Origin: Flectobacillus rivi
Lineage (GTDB): Bacteria > Bacteroidota > Bacteroidia > Cytophagales > Spirosomataceae
Assembly (NCBI RefSeq): GCF_030056655.1
Contig: NZ_JASHIE010000001.1
Coordinates: forward strand, 595,610 to 659,609
Reading direction: 5' to 3'
Length of the DNA stretch: 64,000 nt
Shown: positions 16,733 to 26,001 of the stretch, piece after piece
Position numbering within the stretch: the first letter of the stretch is position 1
Layout of the letters: every line of letters begins with the position of its first letter
Position numbers and translations under genes: made by a program
The notes under the pieces: model-generated
The model's input: the letters and a program-made list of their open reading frames with translations, nothing else
Told to the model about the DNA's origin: nothing
The model's database searches: none

Positions 16733-19465
16733 TTAATTTTTCTTGAAAGAAACAATAAACGTAGTCCCAACTCCCTCTTCACTTTGTACGTCGATCATTC
16801 CTCCTAAAGCTCTTATCTGCGAATTAATGATGTATAGCCCTAAGCCTTTACTGTCTGGGTGATGATGAAATCGTTGATACAAACCAAAGATTTTATCGCC
16901 ATGGCGCTGTAAATTGATACCTATTCCGTTGTCAGCAAAATAAAGTTTTAAAAAGCCCTTTGTTTCTTTAGTAAAGATTCTTAGCTCAAGATTACGATCA
17001 GGCGATTGGTATTTAAAAGCATTCGTAATCAAATTTTGGTAAACGGATTCCAGATAAGTAGCATTAAAATAGATTTCTTTTCCACCCGAAAAATCCATTG
17101 TGATCGTTACTTCTTTATCTTGACGCAAATAAGTCAATCTTTCTAACGATTTATGAAGCTCATTTTCTAAATCTAAGGATTGTTGCTCAATATTAACATT
17201 ATTTTTGATAACTAATATGTCCAATAAATCATTTACCGTATGATTTAAGGCATGAGTTGACTCTTTAAATTTTTCAAGTAAAAATAAAGTCATTTCATCC
17301 TTGACATTATTAGGATTAATGAGGTCTAATATTGCCAAAAGGTTAGACAACGGTGCTCGCAAGTTGTGCGACGTAATATAGGAAAACTGCTTTAGGTCCT
17401 TATTACTTTCTCGCAACTCTTTAATGAGCATTTCACGTTCATCTTCGCTTGTTTTTCTACGAGTAATGTCTCTACCCGAAATAAAAATCAAATCTTCTGC
17501 TGGAATTTGAGTCACTGTGCAATTAATCCACTTAATACTATTATCCACCGCCACACAGCGTAGTTCAAACGGCGAACTGACCCTATCATTACGTAATTCA
17601 TCTAGGGCGTTTTGTAAAATCGGCCAATCTTCTTGATAAATAAATCGATGAATCGGTTTGGTGGTCAAAGTATGCTCATCGTAACCCAATACCTTCTTGA
17701 AACCATTATTGACCTGCGTCATAAATCCACGAGGATTGGCCATACCCATCAAATCTCGACTAAATTTGAAGATATACTGAAGTTGCTCTTCGGAGTTACG
17801 TCTGCGGATTTCGTAGCCCAATTGGCGACATATACTTTCGACTAAATTGATTAACGCAATATCTTTCCGACTAAACTTATCACTAAAAAAAACCACCCAA
17901 GCCACATAATTATCTTTATAACTAATGGGCACCGAAAACGCAGAACGTAATCCCAGTTCTTTGGCCAGTTGTTTTCGTTGAAACAACTCTTCTGTATTCA
18001 AATCTTCAATCCAATACGTTTTCTGATGCTTAGATTTGCGTCTAAACACCGTTTGTTCGATAGGGATAGAAGTAAATGCAACTGGGGTAGCAAAAGTTTG
18101 TAAATCAACAGGAGCATTGGTATCAAAATCATGAGTTATCATTTTGATACTATCGCATGAAGAATCAGTAAGCCAAATCTCACCGTATTGCCACTGAATA
18201 TATTCTCTTACATATTTGAGAATGGCGTTGAGTCCATCCAATAAATGAGCTTCTTGTCGAAGTTTTTCTACCACCTCCAACACAAACGTACGCTCATTTC
18301 GAGCCCGCAACTGCTCTGTAATATCAATAACCATCACTTTGGTTGCCATTACATTGGTCAACTGAATATCCGTTGCGGTAACCTCCACGTCTATGATTTC
18401 ACCATTTTTTTTCAGGTGTCTTACCTGCCAATGTCTGACAGGGTTTGATGAAACAATGTCTTTCGGAAGATTTTTGAGTTGCACCAAATCTTGTGCTGGT
18501 CGGATATCCCTTAAGGTCATTTGGAGAAACTCTTCACGAGTATAGCCGTATTTTTGAATAGCGGCCGTATTTACCTCCAAAAATGCATAACTTTCATTAT
18601 CATAAATCCACATAGGATAAGGATTATGAAAAAAGTACGCACCCAGTTGGTGATCGAGGAATTGGATTTGCCCCTCCTTTTCCTTTCTATCATTTATATC
18701 AATAATCGCACCAATGATGCGAAAAGGTCTACCAAACGAATCATTTAATATATAACCCCTCTCGTTGACCCAAGTATAACAACCATCTGATTTACGAAAA
18801 CGATATTCAACCTCCCAATAGCGTTTGGTATTATCGGCCAATGATTTTTGAATGGTACTAACTACCCTTTGAGAATCGTCAGGATGTAGTTTTGCTTCCC
18901 AAAAATCAAATTCTTTATTATATTCATCATTGTTGTATCCTAAAGATTCATAAAATTGCTTCCCAGAGCGCTTAACTTGGTGATGAATCAAATCTATATC
19001 CCATACAGCACCAAGGGCAAGGCCATCACCTAAAAACTCTCTATTTTCAAAATATCCTCCTGTAGAATCAACAATAGAAAAACAATCTTTAATCACTTTC
19101 TCAACACCTTGCTCATCATAATCGCCCTTTATCAAATAATGTTTGGCACCATTGATCAACGCCAACAAGGTAGTTTCAGGCGAAGCCACTTCACACAAAG
19201 CCACAATGGGTAATTTGTGATCGACCCAGTCCATAATTTGCAAGAAAAATTCTGCATCTTGATGATGCTTCAAGTTCAAATCGACAAACACCAAGTCGAA
19301 CTTCATTTCACCGAGCAAAAAATCCTTGGTTTTTGCAACAGTTTTAGCATGTACAATATGCTCAGTCAGAACACCAGAATTCTGAATACAATCCAATAAA
19401 AGATTATACTCCTCGTCATGATCCTCGACAATTAGAATATTTAATTTTTTAGCAAGTAAACTCAT
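16733..19465 (-). CDS. Hybrid sensor histidine kinase with N-terminal receiver, three PAS domains and a GAF domain
   Basis: The protein is 910 residues with no membrane segment, so it is probably cytosolic. Domain order: receiver about 8-125 (acidic Glu14/Asp15, acceptor Asp62, lysine in YLIKGD), PAS about 150-260 with a PAC-like GAIIDINDRKE, PAS about 270-385, GAF about 390-555, PAS about 560-685, HisKA with the H box SHNLRAPLSNLLAILDLI, and HATPase_c with NLITNAFKY, DNGIGI and GLGLYI. Two oddities are visible. The H box has SHNLR instead of SHDLR, as seen in some cyanobacterial and Bacteroidota kinases. The receiver's switch Thr/Ser position is cysteine (IVALCEVAS). The receiver at 15,965 is the likely output partner. 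Confidence 0.93.
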   Translation of the reverse strand: MSLLAKKLNILIVEDHDEEYNLLLDCIQNSGVLTEHIVHAKTVAKTKDFLLGEMKFDLVFVDLNLKHHQDAEFFLQIMDWVDHKLPIVALCEVASPETTLLALINGAKHYLIKGDYDEQGVEKVIKDCFSIVDSTGGYFENREFLGDGLALGAVWDIDLIHHQVKRSGKQFYESLGYNNDEYNKEFDFWEAKLHPDDSQRVVSTIQKSLADNTKRYWEVEYRFRKSDGCYTWVNERGYILNDSFGRPFRIIGAIIDINDRKEKEGQIQFLDHQLGAYFFHNPYPMWIYDNESYAFLEVNTAAIQKYGYTREEFLQMTLRDIRPAQDLVQLKNLPKDIVSSNPVRHWQVRHLKKNGEIIDVEVTATDIQLTNVMATKVMVIDITEQLRARNERTFVLEVVEKLRQEAHLLDGLNAILKYVREYIQWQYGEIWLTDSSCDSIKMITHDFDTNAPVDLQTFATPVAFTSIPIEQTVFRRKSKHQKTYWIEDLNTEELFQRKQLAKELGLRSAFSVPISYKDNYVAWVVFFSDKFSRKDIALINLVESICRQLGYEIRRRNSEEQLQYIFKFSRDLMGMANPRGFMTQVNNGFKKVLGYDEHTLTTKPIHRFIYQEDWPILQNALDELRNDRVSSPFELRCVAVDNSIKWINCTVTQIPAEDLIFISGRDITRRKTSEDEREMLIKELRESNKDLKQFSYITSHNLRAPLSNLLAILDLINPNNVKDEMTLFLLEKFKESTHALNHTVNDLLDILVIKNNVNIEQQSLDLENELHKSLERLTYLRQDKEVTITMDFSGGKEIYFNATYLESVYQNLITNAFKYQSPDRNLELRIFTKETKGFLKLYFADNGIGINLQRHGDKIFGLYQRFHHHPDSKGLGLYIINSQIRALGGMIDVQSEEGVGTTFIVSFKKN

Positions 19466-19647
19466 GGTAATCAGTGGTTATCCCCTATCTCTTCATCGAA
19501 AGTTAAAGATACACATCTGAGAAAAAAAATTGGAAGAATATTCGTCAATTAGTCGATAGCACGACACGGTACGACGATTTTGCAAGAAGTTAGGAGTTCT
19601 ATTAATAGTGATTATGGTTTTCAATCATTTGAGATTTCTCAAAATAA

Positions 19648-19696
19648 AAACGAGCTATTAAACATGAAGGAAGCCTTGATGTTTATTAGCTCGTTT
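19648..19696 (-). terminator. Strong Rho-independent terminator of an unannotated minus-strand transcript
   Basis: Two 23-nt arms (19,648-19,670 and 19,674-19,696) pair with only two mismatches around a three-base loop. On the minus strand the stem continues into TTTTTATTTT. It lies upstream of the hybrid kinase start (19,465) and downstream of no long gene on that strand, since the next gene at 20,490 runs the other way. It therefore implies a short transcription unit between 19,700 and about 20,400. Confidence 0.8.
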
Positions 19697-19814
19697 GCGT
19701 GCTATATGAAATACTGACGAAGGCGGCGTTTATTAAATACTAAGGAACGTTTACGTCAAAATTTCATTTCATACTTCACCATCACTCCCGATTGGCTTTC
19801 TGAAATTTTCTTCA

Positions 19815-19916
19815 CTATCTAGAGCGACGAGATGTAAACAAATCGCTTGTCTCTATAATCGCTTCAATACATGAAGAAGCAACAATAGCTGAAAGTAAAA
19901 CAATTACTGTGGTCAT
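19815..19916 (-). CDS. Possible 33-residue lipoprotein-like small ORF
   Basis: The frame ATG 19,916 to TAG 19,815 encodes MTTVIVLLSAIVASSC followed by IEAIIETSDLFTSRRSR. The first 16 residues look like a short lipoprotein signal with Cys16 in an ASSC context, but there is no lysine or arginine in the n-region. It is the only short ORF found ahead of the strong terminator at 19,648-19,696 on the same strand. A duplicated 18-bp sequence (19,918-19,958) lies directly upstream. It may instead be a non-coding RNA locus. Confidence 0.3.
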   Translation of the reverse strand: MTTVIVLLSAIVASSCIEAIIETSDLFTSRRSR

Positions 19917-19917
19917 T

Positions 19918-19958
19918 TTATTTAGTGATTATTTAAAATATTATTTAGTGATTATTTA
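19918..19958. repeat. Direct duplication of an 18-bp sequence
   Basis: TTATTTAGTGATTATTTA occurs identically at 19,918-19,935 and 19,941-19,958, separated by five bases. It lies immediately before the small ORF start on the minus strand. The word TTTAGTGATT is shared with the octamer array at 54,508. Confidence 0.8.
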
Positions 19959-20427
19959 CTTGGATATCTATAAATCTAGCAAGAATTTTCTCAAATCAAA
20001 TTGTACAAATATTTCATACAATATTACAAAAAAATATTTATTTGATAATGATGATATTTAGTCTGCCATTAGTTATTTGATATTTGCAATATTTCTTATG
20101 CTATCGAAGAATATTCCCTATAATATTGGTAATCATGAGGATAAATGTGTAAAAAAATACTTGCAAGCCCTATAGTTAGGATAATTTTATCGACTCAAAA
20201 CCATATTTCATCTCTAATTTAAAATTCTCCTTTAACTTTTATAAAAACGTATCAACACTTATTATTCGTCAGTAAGCCCCTAAATTCTAATTAGCTTCTA
20301 ATATTTTATCTTAGTGACAAAAATGATATTTTACTAATTTTACAGTTTTATTGGTACTAATAAGTTTTATTATTCCATAACCATTGCTCAATTAGCCATA
20401 GGTAAGATATTTCTGCTCTGATTGCTT
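19959..20427. other. AT-rich divergent intergenic region
   Basis: About 470 bp have no plausible gene. The stretch should carry the promoter of the putative small minus-strand transcript and upstream control DNA for the phosphatase/LytTR pair. No palindrome stands out. Confidence 0.3.
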
Positions 20428-20435
20428 TATCTTTG
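20428..20435 (+). promoter_or_regulatory. Candidate -7 box of the PHP phosphatase gene
   Basis: TATCTTTG is an exact TAnnTTTG box 55 bp before the preferred ATG at 20,490, predicting a leader of about 48 nt. No clear TTG lies at the usual -33 distance. A frame that opens at a TTG overlapping this box (20,433) is probably not the translational start. Confidence 0.4.
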
Positions 20436-20489
20436 ATTACCATACAGACGATTAAAATACTAAGTAAACTTTTCCTTTTCATTAAATTT

Positions 20490-21254
20490 ATGTTCTCTTT
20501 TTTCAAATCCCAACAAAGTAAACAAAATCGAATTATCGAATTTCTATCCAATCAGGTGGCTGTTGATATTCACTCTCATCTTTTGCCTGGCATTGATGAT
20601 GGTTCTCCCGATATTGAAACTAGTTTATTATTGATAGAAGGGCTTCAAAATATGGGATTTAAAAAGCTCATTACAACGCCTCATATTCGAATGGAAGTGT
20701 ATCCAAATACCCCAACTATTATTCGAGAAAAATTGGCTGATGTAAAAAAAGCAACTCTTCAGAAAGGCTTAAATGTCGAACTAGATGCTTCTTCAGAATA
20801 CTACATTGATGATAATTTCACAGAATTACTTCAAAACGAAGAAATTATACCATTTCCTCAACCTCGATATATTTTGGCTGAATATCCTATGATTGCGCCC
20901 TTAATGAACTTCGAACAGAGGGTTTTTGAGATGACCAAAAGAGGCTACACACCCATTATTGCTCATCCAGAACGATATAGATATTGGCATAAAACACCTG
21001 AAGCTTTTGAAAGGTTAAAGGATTTGGGATGTCTCCTACAATTAAACATACTTGCCATAGAGGGCTATTATGGACCAGATATTAAAGACTGTGCCAAATA
21101 TCTACTTAAAAATAAGTTGTATGATTTAATCGGTACCGATTTACATCATGAGCGCCATTTAGGTAGATTGAAAAAACTTGGAGAACTAAATAAGGAAATG
21201 CAAATTTTGGAAAACTACAACTTTAAAAACAAACAATTATTTATGGATGTCTAG
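20490..21254 (+). CDS. CpsB/YwqE-type PHP-domain tyrosine-protein phosphatase
   Basis: The protein is 254 residues from the ATG at 20,490 (MFSFFKSQQSK). An upstream TTG in frame at 20,433 is less likely. The metal-binding PHP motif is VDIHSHLLPGIDDGS (His28, His30), followed by TTPHI, a later AHPERYR and a C-terminal GTDLHHER. This pattern is characteristic of CpsB/CapC manganese-dependent phosphatases, which dephosphorylate BY-kinase tyrosine tails and so control capsule chain length. The cognate kinase is very probably the Wzc-like protein at 47,740-50,091 with its tyrosine-rich tail. It is followed after 52 bp by a LytTR regulator. Confidence 0.93.
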   Translation: MFSFFKSQQSKQNRIIEFLSNQVAVDIHSHLLPGIDDGSPDIETSLLLIEGLQNMGFKKLITTPHIRMEVYPNTPTIIREKLADVKKATLQKGLNVELDASSEYYIDDNFTELLQNEEIIPFPQPRYILAEYPMIAPLMNFEQRVFEMTKRGYTPIIAHPERYRYWHKTPEAFERLKDLGCLLQLNILAIEGYYGPDIKDCAKYLLKNKLYDLIGTDLHHERHLGRLKKLGELNKEMQILENYNFKNKQLFMDV

Positions 21255-21306
21255 ACTAATTTTACTTTAGAATATCCAGCTCTACCTCATTAACACCTAA
21301 TATTAT

Positions 21307-21660
21307 ATGACTAAAAATTGTTACCCATACTTACTAGATCCTTGCCCTCCTGAGTTTAAAGATCGACCGCGTTATGATGTAACTATTCCATTCGAAAACA
21401 TCATTTATATTCAGGCAAATATTAATTATTCAATCATTAAGCAAATTGAGCGTCCTCCTGAGATTTTCTCAATTACTTTAAAAGAATTATTACCCAGACT
21501 TGTAGCCAAGTCTAATCAATTTATTAGAGTTCATAAAGCCTTTATCATTAATCTAAAATTTGTGGTCTCTTACAATAAAACCTCTTTGATGCTATCTGAT
21601 GGCACCATTGTTCCAATTGCAAAACGTCGTTGGAAGGAAGTTGCTCAAAGGTTATTATAG
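21307..21660 (+). CDS. Stand-alone LytTR DNA-binding protein
   Basis: The 117-residue protein is essentially one LytTR domain: FENIIYIQANINYSIIK, then FSITLKELLPRL, then FIRVHKAFIINLKFV (typical R-H-K-S-x-I-V-N equivalent), then LSDGTIVPIAKRRWKEV. There is no receiver domain, so it is not phosphorylated by the usual LytS route. It follows the PHP phosphatase by 52 bp, so the two are probably co-transcribed, and it may regulate the exopolysaccharide locus. The target site is unknown. It ends before a bidirectional terminator. Confidence 0.9.
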   Translation: MTKNCYPYLLDPCPPEFKDRPRYDVTIPFENIIYIQANINYSIIKQIERPPEIFSITLKELLPRLVAKSNQFIRVHKAFIINLKFVVSYNKTSLMLSDGTIVPIAKRRWKEVAQRLL

Positions 21661-21666
21661 AATAAA

Positions 21667-21698
21667 AAGGGCGATAGAAATATAAATCTATCGCCCTT
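21667..21698. terminator. Bidirectional Rho-independent terminator
   Basis: A perfect 12-bp stem, AAGGGCGATAGA/TCTATCGCCCTT, has an eight-base loop. It lies between the convergent LytTR gene (plus) and manC (minus). T-rich sequence follows in both directions (TTCTTT on plus, TTTTTATT on minus). Confidence 0.92.
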
Positions 21699-21761
21699 CT
21701 TTAAGCAAAATTAATATTGCAAGCCTATTAAATGCCTCAAATCAGCCCTTCTTTAGCATAC

Positions 21762-22832
21762 CTATATAAAGCAGCTATCTTTTTCTCCTGCATCTGCCAC
21801 AAAGTCTTTTACTTTTTGTTCCTGATCTTTAGGGCAAATCATTAAAACATTGTCATATTCGGCTACAATAAAGTTCTCTAAGCCTTTAATCACAACCAAT
21901 TTACCTTGAGGCGTTTTGATAATACTATCTTTCACATCATAAAGCATAGTATTTCCATCTATTACATTACCTAAATCATCTTTTTCAGACACTTCATACA
22001 ATGACTTCCATGTTCCCAGATCAGACCAACCTATATCTCCTAACACTACATGTACGTTGTCAGATTTTTCCATAATGGCATAATCTATCGAAATACTCTC
22101 ACAACTTTGGTAGGCATTATGGACAAAATGTTCTTCTTGTTCTGTAAAATAGGCATCGTTACCAGCCTCAAAAATTTCATGCAAACGAGGGGAATGCTTT
22201 TGAAACGCTTGGCAAATACTTTTAGCTGTCCAAATAAAAATTCCCGCATTCCAAACATACTCTCCGCTAGATAAAAACTCTTGTGCTAGCGCTAAATTAG
22301 GTTTTTCTCTAAAGGATTTCACCTTCTTTACCTCTCCTTCGTTTTGAGTATATTGAATATACCCATAACCTGTATCAGGACGAGTTGGACTAATACCTAA
22401 AGTTACTAATACATCACCTTTTGCTGAAGCCTCAAGCGCTGTCACGATTTTAGACTCAAAGGCTTTTTCCTTGAGAATAATATGATCGGCTGGCGCGACT
22501 ACAATATTGGCATCAGGATTTGCTTTGGCAATTTTGTACGAAGCATAAGCTACACAAGGGGCAGTATTACGACGAATAGGTTCTGCCAATACTTGTTCTT
22601 TACGTAAAAATGGTAACTGTTCTAATACCAAATCTACATAATCTTCACTGGTTACTACATAAATATTCTCATGAGGGCATATTCCCTCAAAACGATCTGC
22701 TGTCTGTTGCAACAATGTTCTACCTGTACCAAGTACATCATGAAACTGTTTTGGATTAGTAATACGACTGAAAGGCCAGAATCTTGTTCCTACTCCGCCA
22801 GCCATGATGATTACATAATTATTATTGGTCAT
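21762..22832 (-). CDS. manC: Mannose-1-phosphate guanylyltransferase
   Basis: This 356-residue enzyme makes GDP-mannose from mannose-1-phosphate and GTP for polysaccharide synthesis. The nucleotidyltransferase signature is MAGGVGTRFWPFSR followed by NPKQF. Further family motifs are EPIRRNTAPC, the VAPADHII strand, TGYGYIQ, and VWNAGIFIW. It is the single-domain form without the isomerase domain of AlgA-type proteins. It follows the WcaJ-like transferase by 51 bp, so both are probably one operon. Confidence 0.94.
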   Translation of the reverse strand: MTNNNYVIIMAGGVGTRFWPFSRITNPKQFHDVLGTGRTLLQQTADRFEGICPHENIYVVTSEDYVDLVLEQLPFLRKEQVLAEPIRRNTAPCVAYASYKIAKANPDANIVVAPADHIILKEKAFESKIVTALEASAKGDVLVTLGISPTRPDTGYGYIQYTQNEGEVKKVKSFREKPNLALAQEFLSSGEYVWNAGIFIWTAKSICQAFQKHSPRLHEIFEAGNDAYFTEQEEHFVHNAYQSCESISIDYAIMEKSDNVHVVLGDIGWSDLGTWKSLYEVSEKDDLGNVIDGNTMLYDVKDSIIKTPQGKLVVIKGLENFIVAEYDNVLMICPKDQEQKVKDFVADAGEKDSCFI

Positions 22833-22883
22833 ACCTTAAAAATTTCAATATTTAAAATTAAGAGTATCCATTTATATTTATTA

Positions 22884-24260
22884 CTAATAGGCGTTAGGTT
22901 CACCCTTAATCATATTATAAGCTGTCATAAAAATGATTTTGATATCTAACCAAAAACTCCAGTTTTCGATATACCAAATATCAAAATGTACTCTTTTTCT
23001 CATTAAGTTAAAGTCCGTCGTTTCTCCTCGGTATCCATTAGCCTGCGCTAAGCCTGTAATGCCTGGTTTTACCCAGTGACGAACCAAATAATTATCGATT
23101 TTACCCATGGTCTCAATATTATGTTTTACGGCATGTGGTCGTGGACCAACCACCGACATATCACCCATAATAACATTTAAAAACTGAGGTAACTCATCAA
23201 AGTTTGACTTTCTCAAGAATCTTCCAATCTTTGTGATTCGTGGGTCATCTTGCCCTGCTTGCATAAACTTACCTGATTTATCCATATCTGGGGCATCTAC
23301 CAACATAGATCTAAACTTAAAACATTTGATTGGTTTACTTCCTCTTCCCCAACGTTCTTGAATGAAAAAGACAGGTCCTCTAGAATTCAATTTAATCAGA
23401 ATAGCCAATATCGGAAACAGCCACGAAAATACCAATACACATACCAATAAACTAAAAACAATATCAAAACCTCGCTTGAGGACTCTCCAATGTAAATAAT
23501 CCAAAGGTTCATGACGTACGGTAACAATCGGAAACTTACCAAACATCTCAACACTAAATCGGCTTGAGTTAAAGCGGAAATAGTCAGGGATAATACGAGT
23601 ACGTACTGCTAATTTATCATTAGTTTTGATAATAGTATCTAACTGCTCTTGGTCAAACTTCTCTAGAGTAATGATTACCTCATCGGCATCTGTATCATGT
23701 AAAACTCTTTCTAATTCATCTGGAGTTCCCTTATACATTCCATTGAGATGCACAGGCTTAAAAGTATCTACAAAACCTACTACTTTATAGCCGTAATGTG
23801 AGGTTTTGTTAAGCATTTCATAAAAAGACATTCCTGTATCACTAGCTCCAACAATAACTACTTTACGAACATTCTTGCCATTGATTCTACGAAACTGTGC
23901 TATTTTTTTTGCTAAATATTTTTTGATTGTTAAGACAATTGTAGCGATTACAACAAAAAGTAAAACCACTTTACGAGCATGCATACGATCATCCAACATA
24001 AAGAAAGACGTAACCAACACCATCATTTGTACCATGATGTTAGGTAATACCAATAGAAATTCATCAATAAACTTAACTGTACGAAAATCATCATAGAGGT
24101 TAGTTGCTTTACTTGAAAAATACCAAGCAACCATCAAAAAAATAACAATTCCCCCATCTAATTTACTAGGCTCTCGACCACTAATCGTTGCTGCCATTAC
24201 AAATGACACTGCAACAAAAAGTATGTCTGAAAATAACCGATAGTGCCCTAAACTTTTCAT
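22884..24260 (-). CDS. Undecaprenyl-phosphate sugar phosphotransferase (WcaJ-like)
   Basis: The 458-residue protein is the likely initiating transferase that loads the first sugar phosphate on undecaprenyl phosphate. Four hydrophobic helices lie in the first 120 residues. A CoA_binding_3-like Rossmann domain follows (VVIVGASDTGMSFYEML), then another membrane segment, and the catalytic domain begins at KRGFDIVFSLLVCVLVF. Catalytic motifs are FKFRSM, RITKIGRFLRKSNFDELPQ and SVVGPRP. The organisation matches the polyisoprenyl-phosphate hexose-1-phosphate transferase family. Whether it transfers glucose, galactose or another sugar cannot be read from sequence. Confidence 0.93.
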   Translation of the reverse strand: MKSLGHYRLFSDILFVAVSFVMAATISGREPSKLDGGIVIFLMVAWYFSSKATNLYDDFRTVKFIDEFLLVLPNIMVQMMVLVTSFFMLDDRMHARKVVLLFVVIATIVLTIKKYLAKKIAQFRRINGKNVRKVVIVGASDTGMSFYEMLNKTSHYGYKVVGFVDTFKPVHLNGMYKGTPDELERVLHDTDADEVIITLEKFDQEQLDTIIKTNDKLAVRTRIIPDYFRFNSSRFSVEMFGKFPIVTVRHEPLDYLHWRVLKRGFDIVFSLLVCVLVFSWLFPILAILIKLNSRGPVFFIQERWGRGSKPIKCFKFRSMLVDAPDMDKSGKFMQAGQDDPRITKIGRFLRKSNFDELPQFLNVIMGDMSVVGPRPHAVKHNIETMGKIDNYLVRHWVKPGITGLAQANGYRGETTDFNLMRKRVHFDIWYIENWSFWLDIKIIFMTAYNMIKGEPNAY

Positions 24261-24304
24261 AATTCTAAACTGCTGGATTGAATATGTTTCTGGAAAACAT
24301 CCAA

Positions 24305-24312
24305 CAAAAATA
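24305..24312 (-). promoter_or_regulatory. Candidate -7 box of the wcaJ-manC operon
   Basis: On the minus strand this is TATTTTTG, an exact TAnnTTTG box about 45 bp ahead of the WcaJ-like start codon. No good -33 TTG was found at standard spacing. Confidence 0.3.
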
Positions 24313-24403
24313 TTCCACTAATTTATATATAACCTTTACTTGGAACAAATTTAAGCTCAATTAGTTATTTATAGGTAAATAACTAATAAGTATTCTTTAA
24401 CCT

Positions 24404-25999
24404 CTATTTACAAAAGCCTTTATCTTCGATTCTATAAGCAATTCGAGTAGATTCCAAGTATTTATTCAACTGTTTGTATGGCCATGTTACTCCTCCATCA
24501 GTACTGGCTCTAAAGTCATACGTGTTTTTTTCTCTTACCTTATAGGTTTTGGCTTTAGTATTGGGTCTTCTCATCTCAATCAAGTCTTGCCAATTATTTT
24601 TACCCACAGCAGAATATTGAATTTTAAAAGTTGCTGGCAGAGCCTCCACATCAATTGATTTACCTGCAGAACAGACTATATCAAATGCCACTTCCACAGA
24701 CGGTGGTGTCGGAATACTACGAACATCTACTTCCACCGACTGCGGATTACAAAACTCCAATTCTTTGGTAGTAGCTACTGGTGTCGTCTTATTTCCGCCC
24801 CAATACCCGTTATAGTTATACACTTTCAATTGTATAAATTCTGCATCTTTGGGTAGATAAGTTAGCGCAAATGACCAGCCATTACCAATACCCGGATAAT
24901 ACTCTCGTAATACTTGATTTGTTTTTGAATCGACAAGTTGACAATAGTAACCCATATCTACATCATTAAAATTACTTTTAAATACGAAGGTAGGTCCTTG
25001 TCTACATATTTCTCTATCCCAGCCAAGCACCCAGTCAGTAAGATGTGTGATATTAACCTTTGCTACCAACTTATTTCCTTCTTGCACTACTTTTGCCTCC
25101 CCCTCCACCTTCCATAGGTATTTATCCGCATCATAACTAAATATAGGAATCCCATCACCCGCTTTAATATTGACTTTTGTTCTTGGATTATAAGTCGCAG
25201 AATTCAACTCTAAAGTTAGTGTAATCGGTTTTGAAAGATACTTTACAATCTGCCCCTGCTCATTACTCATCACCATCGAAACAAAGCCAGCCAAGTAAGG
25301 TAAATCAAAAGGATTAGGTAAGGATTTCCCATTTACATCCACAGGATTAGTCGCAATGCCGTTGGTTGGTAGAAACCCTCTTGTAGCTCCTCTGTTATCA
25401 AAGTGTTGAATTGACAAATTAATATTACCCGACACTGATTTGTTATCTATATCTGTAAATTGCGTTCCTGCTTGTAGTAATAAACTGGCATTCTCTGCTT
25501 TCTGTGTGCCAGTAGATATTGTCTGATTAGCGGATAATCCACCACTTTGTACGTTCGGAATGCTTACCTCTTTACTAGTTACACCAGATGGCGGGGTGTT
25601 TTCATTAAATATAGGAATCCAAACGCTTTGATTTGATTGACTATTAAAAACAACCATTCGAGTAGCTTTGGTATATCCATTGGCATCTGCCACTATCGTA
25701 AACTTAATCGGTTTATCGATACTAGGAATTACTTCAGGGGATACTGCCACTATTAAGAGGCCTTCTGGGCTAACTTTAAATTTTTTGGTATTCAAATTGG
25801 TCACCACCAAATTTGAATCTTGTCCTGCAAAACTAATTTTTAAATCCGATGGCAATGTGCCAGAAGGATTGTAAAAATGAATCTCAATTTTAGCCTTTTC
25901 AATGGGATCTTTAAAACCTAGCTCAAAACCCTCCAGAGGTGATTGACAAGCCCAAAAACCAACCAAGGCTATCATACATAAGATGAATATCTTTTTCAT
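24404..25999 (-). CDS. Large lipoprotein of unknown function
   Basis: The 531-residue protein has a lipoprotein signal, MKKIFILCMIALVGFWAC (cysteine 18). The mature part looks all-beta. Residues about 30-130 resemble a fibronectin/immunoglobulin-like domain (IEIHFYNPSGTLPSDLKISF). A middle region has LLQAGTQFTDIDNKSVSGNINLSIQHFD, typical of domains with a threshold-like repeat of unknown role. The C-terminal region has four cysteines (DREICRQG, YYCQL, EFCNPQ, IVCSAG). No enzymatic motif was seen. The ATG lies two bases after the stop of the 26,002 gene, so the two are surely co-transcribed. They are probably surface partners linked to the polysaccharide locus. Confidence 0.85.
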   Translation of the reverse strand: MKKIFILCMIALVGFWACQSPLEGFELGFKDPIEKAKIEIHFYNPSGTLPSDLKISFAGQDSNLVVTNLNTKKFKVSPEGLLIVAVSPEVIPSIDKPIKFTIVADANGYTKATRMVVFNSQSNQSVWIPIFNENTPPSGVTSKEVSIPNVQSGGLSANQTISTGTQKAENASLLLQAGTQFTDIDNKSVSGNINLSIQHFDNRGATRGFLPTNGIATNPVDVNGKSLPNPFDLPYLAGFVSMVMSNEQGQIVKYLSKPITLTLELNSATYNPRTKVNIKAGDGIPIFSYDADKYLWKVEGEAKVVQEGNKLVAKVNITHLTDWVLGWDREICRQGPTFVFKSNFNDVDMGYYCQLVDSKTNQVLREYYPGIGNGWSFALTYLPKDAEFIQLKVYNYNGYWGGNKTTPVATTKELEFCNPQSVEVDVRSIPTPPSVEVAFDIVCSAGKSIDVEALPATFKIQYSAVGKNNWQDLIEMRRPNTKAKTYKVREKNTYDFRASTDGGVTWPYKQLNKYLESTRIAYRIEDKGFCK

Positions 26000-26001
26000 A
26001 T

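Noticed and set aside
20433..20489. TTG start for the PHP phosphatase adding 19 residues
   Set aside because: The TTG overlaps the predicted -7 box, and the ATG at 20,490 gives a leader of usual length for this genome.
24404..25999. Alpha-2-macroglobulin or carboxypeptidase regulatory domain in the lipoprotein
   Set aside because: Some strands look immunoglobulin-like but no specific family signature could be identified by eye.
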